Below the pieces are notes generated by a model, which did no database searches, was not told the origin of the DNA, and was given only the letters and a program-made list of their open reading frames with translations. Below are positions 6,680 through 6,723 of a DNA stretch of 6,723 bases, in pieces. Origin of the DNA: an uncultured Bryobacterales bacterium (GTDB taxonomy: Bacteria > Acidobacteriota > Terriglobia > Bryobacterales > Bryobacteraceae); the NCBI GenBank assembly GCA_937959285.1, contig CALGAR010000082.1, positions 1-6,723 on the forward strand, read 5' to 3'. Position 1 is the first letter of the stretch; the number at the start of each line of letters is the position of its first letter. The position numbers and the translations under genes were made by a program.

Positions 6680-6723
6680 ATGTCTTCGAACGAGCACATT
6701 CGAACCGCGAAGCCCGAAGGCCC
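6680..6723 (+). CDS. Start of an unidentified gene, cut by the window edge
   Basis: ATG at 6680 has AGGAGA at 6669-6674, five bases upstream, which is an excellent Shine-Dalgarno arrangement. The frame is open to the edge and reads MSSNEHIRTAKPEGP. Most codons end in G or C, as in the operon upstream. Fourteen codons are too few to name a family. A competing open frame from ATG 6629 also reaches the edge but lacks a comparable ribosome binding site. The gap of over 220 bases from the GT-C gene suggests a separate transcript. Confidence 0.5.
   Translation, partial: MSSNEHIRTAKPEG

Overview
The window looks like chromosomal DNA of an Acidobacteriota member, perhaps of the Solibacter/Bryobacter group. 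This is an inference from protein style: secreted carboxypeptidase-regulatory-like and Ig/IPT-type beta-sandwich domains beside a GT-C glycosyltransferase, with GC-rich flanks. No rRNA, tRNA, CRISPR array, transposase or integrase is visible.

Layout. Bases 1-239 hold the broken 3' part of a second copy of the methyltransferase gene that is intact at 4135-4800. It is about 90% identical in DNA, carries a one-base insertion, and its homology stops abruptly near 239. Bases 240-302 hold nothing recognisable. Two minus-strand genes follow, clearly lower in GC than the flanks (roughly half G+C by eye, against a little over 60%). The upstream one (1008-2978) encodes a secreted TIM-barrel glycoside hydrolase-like protein with C-terminal Ig-like and IPT/TIG-like domains. 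The downstream one (303-959) encodes a secreted protein with a carboxypeptidase-regulatory-like beta-sandwich. Bases 2979-3314 form a divergent intergenic region with a candidate promoter for the minus-strand pair.

A tight plus-strand operon follows: a soluble GT2 polyprenyl-phosphate sugar synthase-like enzyme (3315-4133), a class I SAM methyltransferase (4135-4800, one base after the previous stop) and an ArnT/PMT-like GT-C membrane glycosyltransferase (4797-6455, ATGA overlap). The simplest reading is that GT2 loads a sugar onto a polyprenyl phosphate at the cytoplasmic face, the methyltransferase modifies that sugar or a related intermediate, and the GT-C enzyme transfers the sugar to an acceptor on the periplasmic side. 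Sugar and acceptor cannot be told from sequence. Bases 6456-6679 are non-coding with several small hairpins. A new gene probably starts at 6680 and runs off the window.

The main unusual point is architectural. A decayed methyltransferase copy and the intact operon flank a compositionally different block that encodes two exported proteins, which suggests a duplicated glycan-modification locus that was split by, or acquired, foreign cargo.
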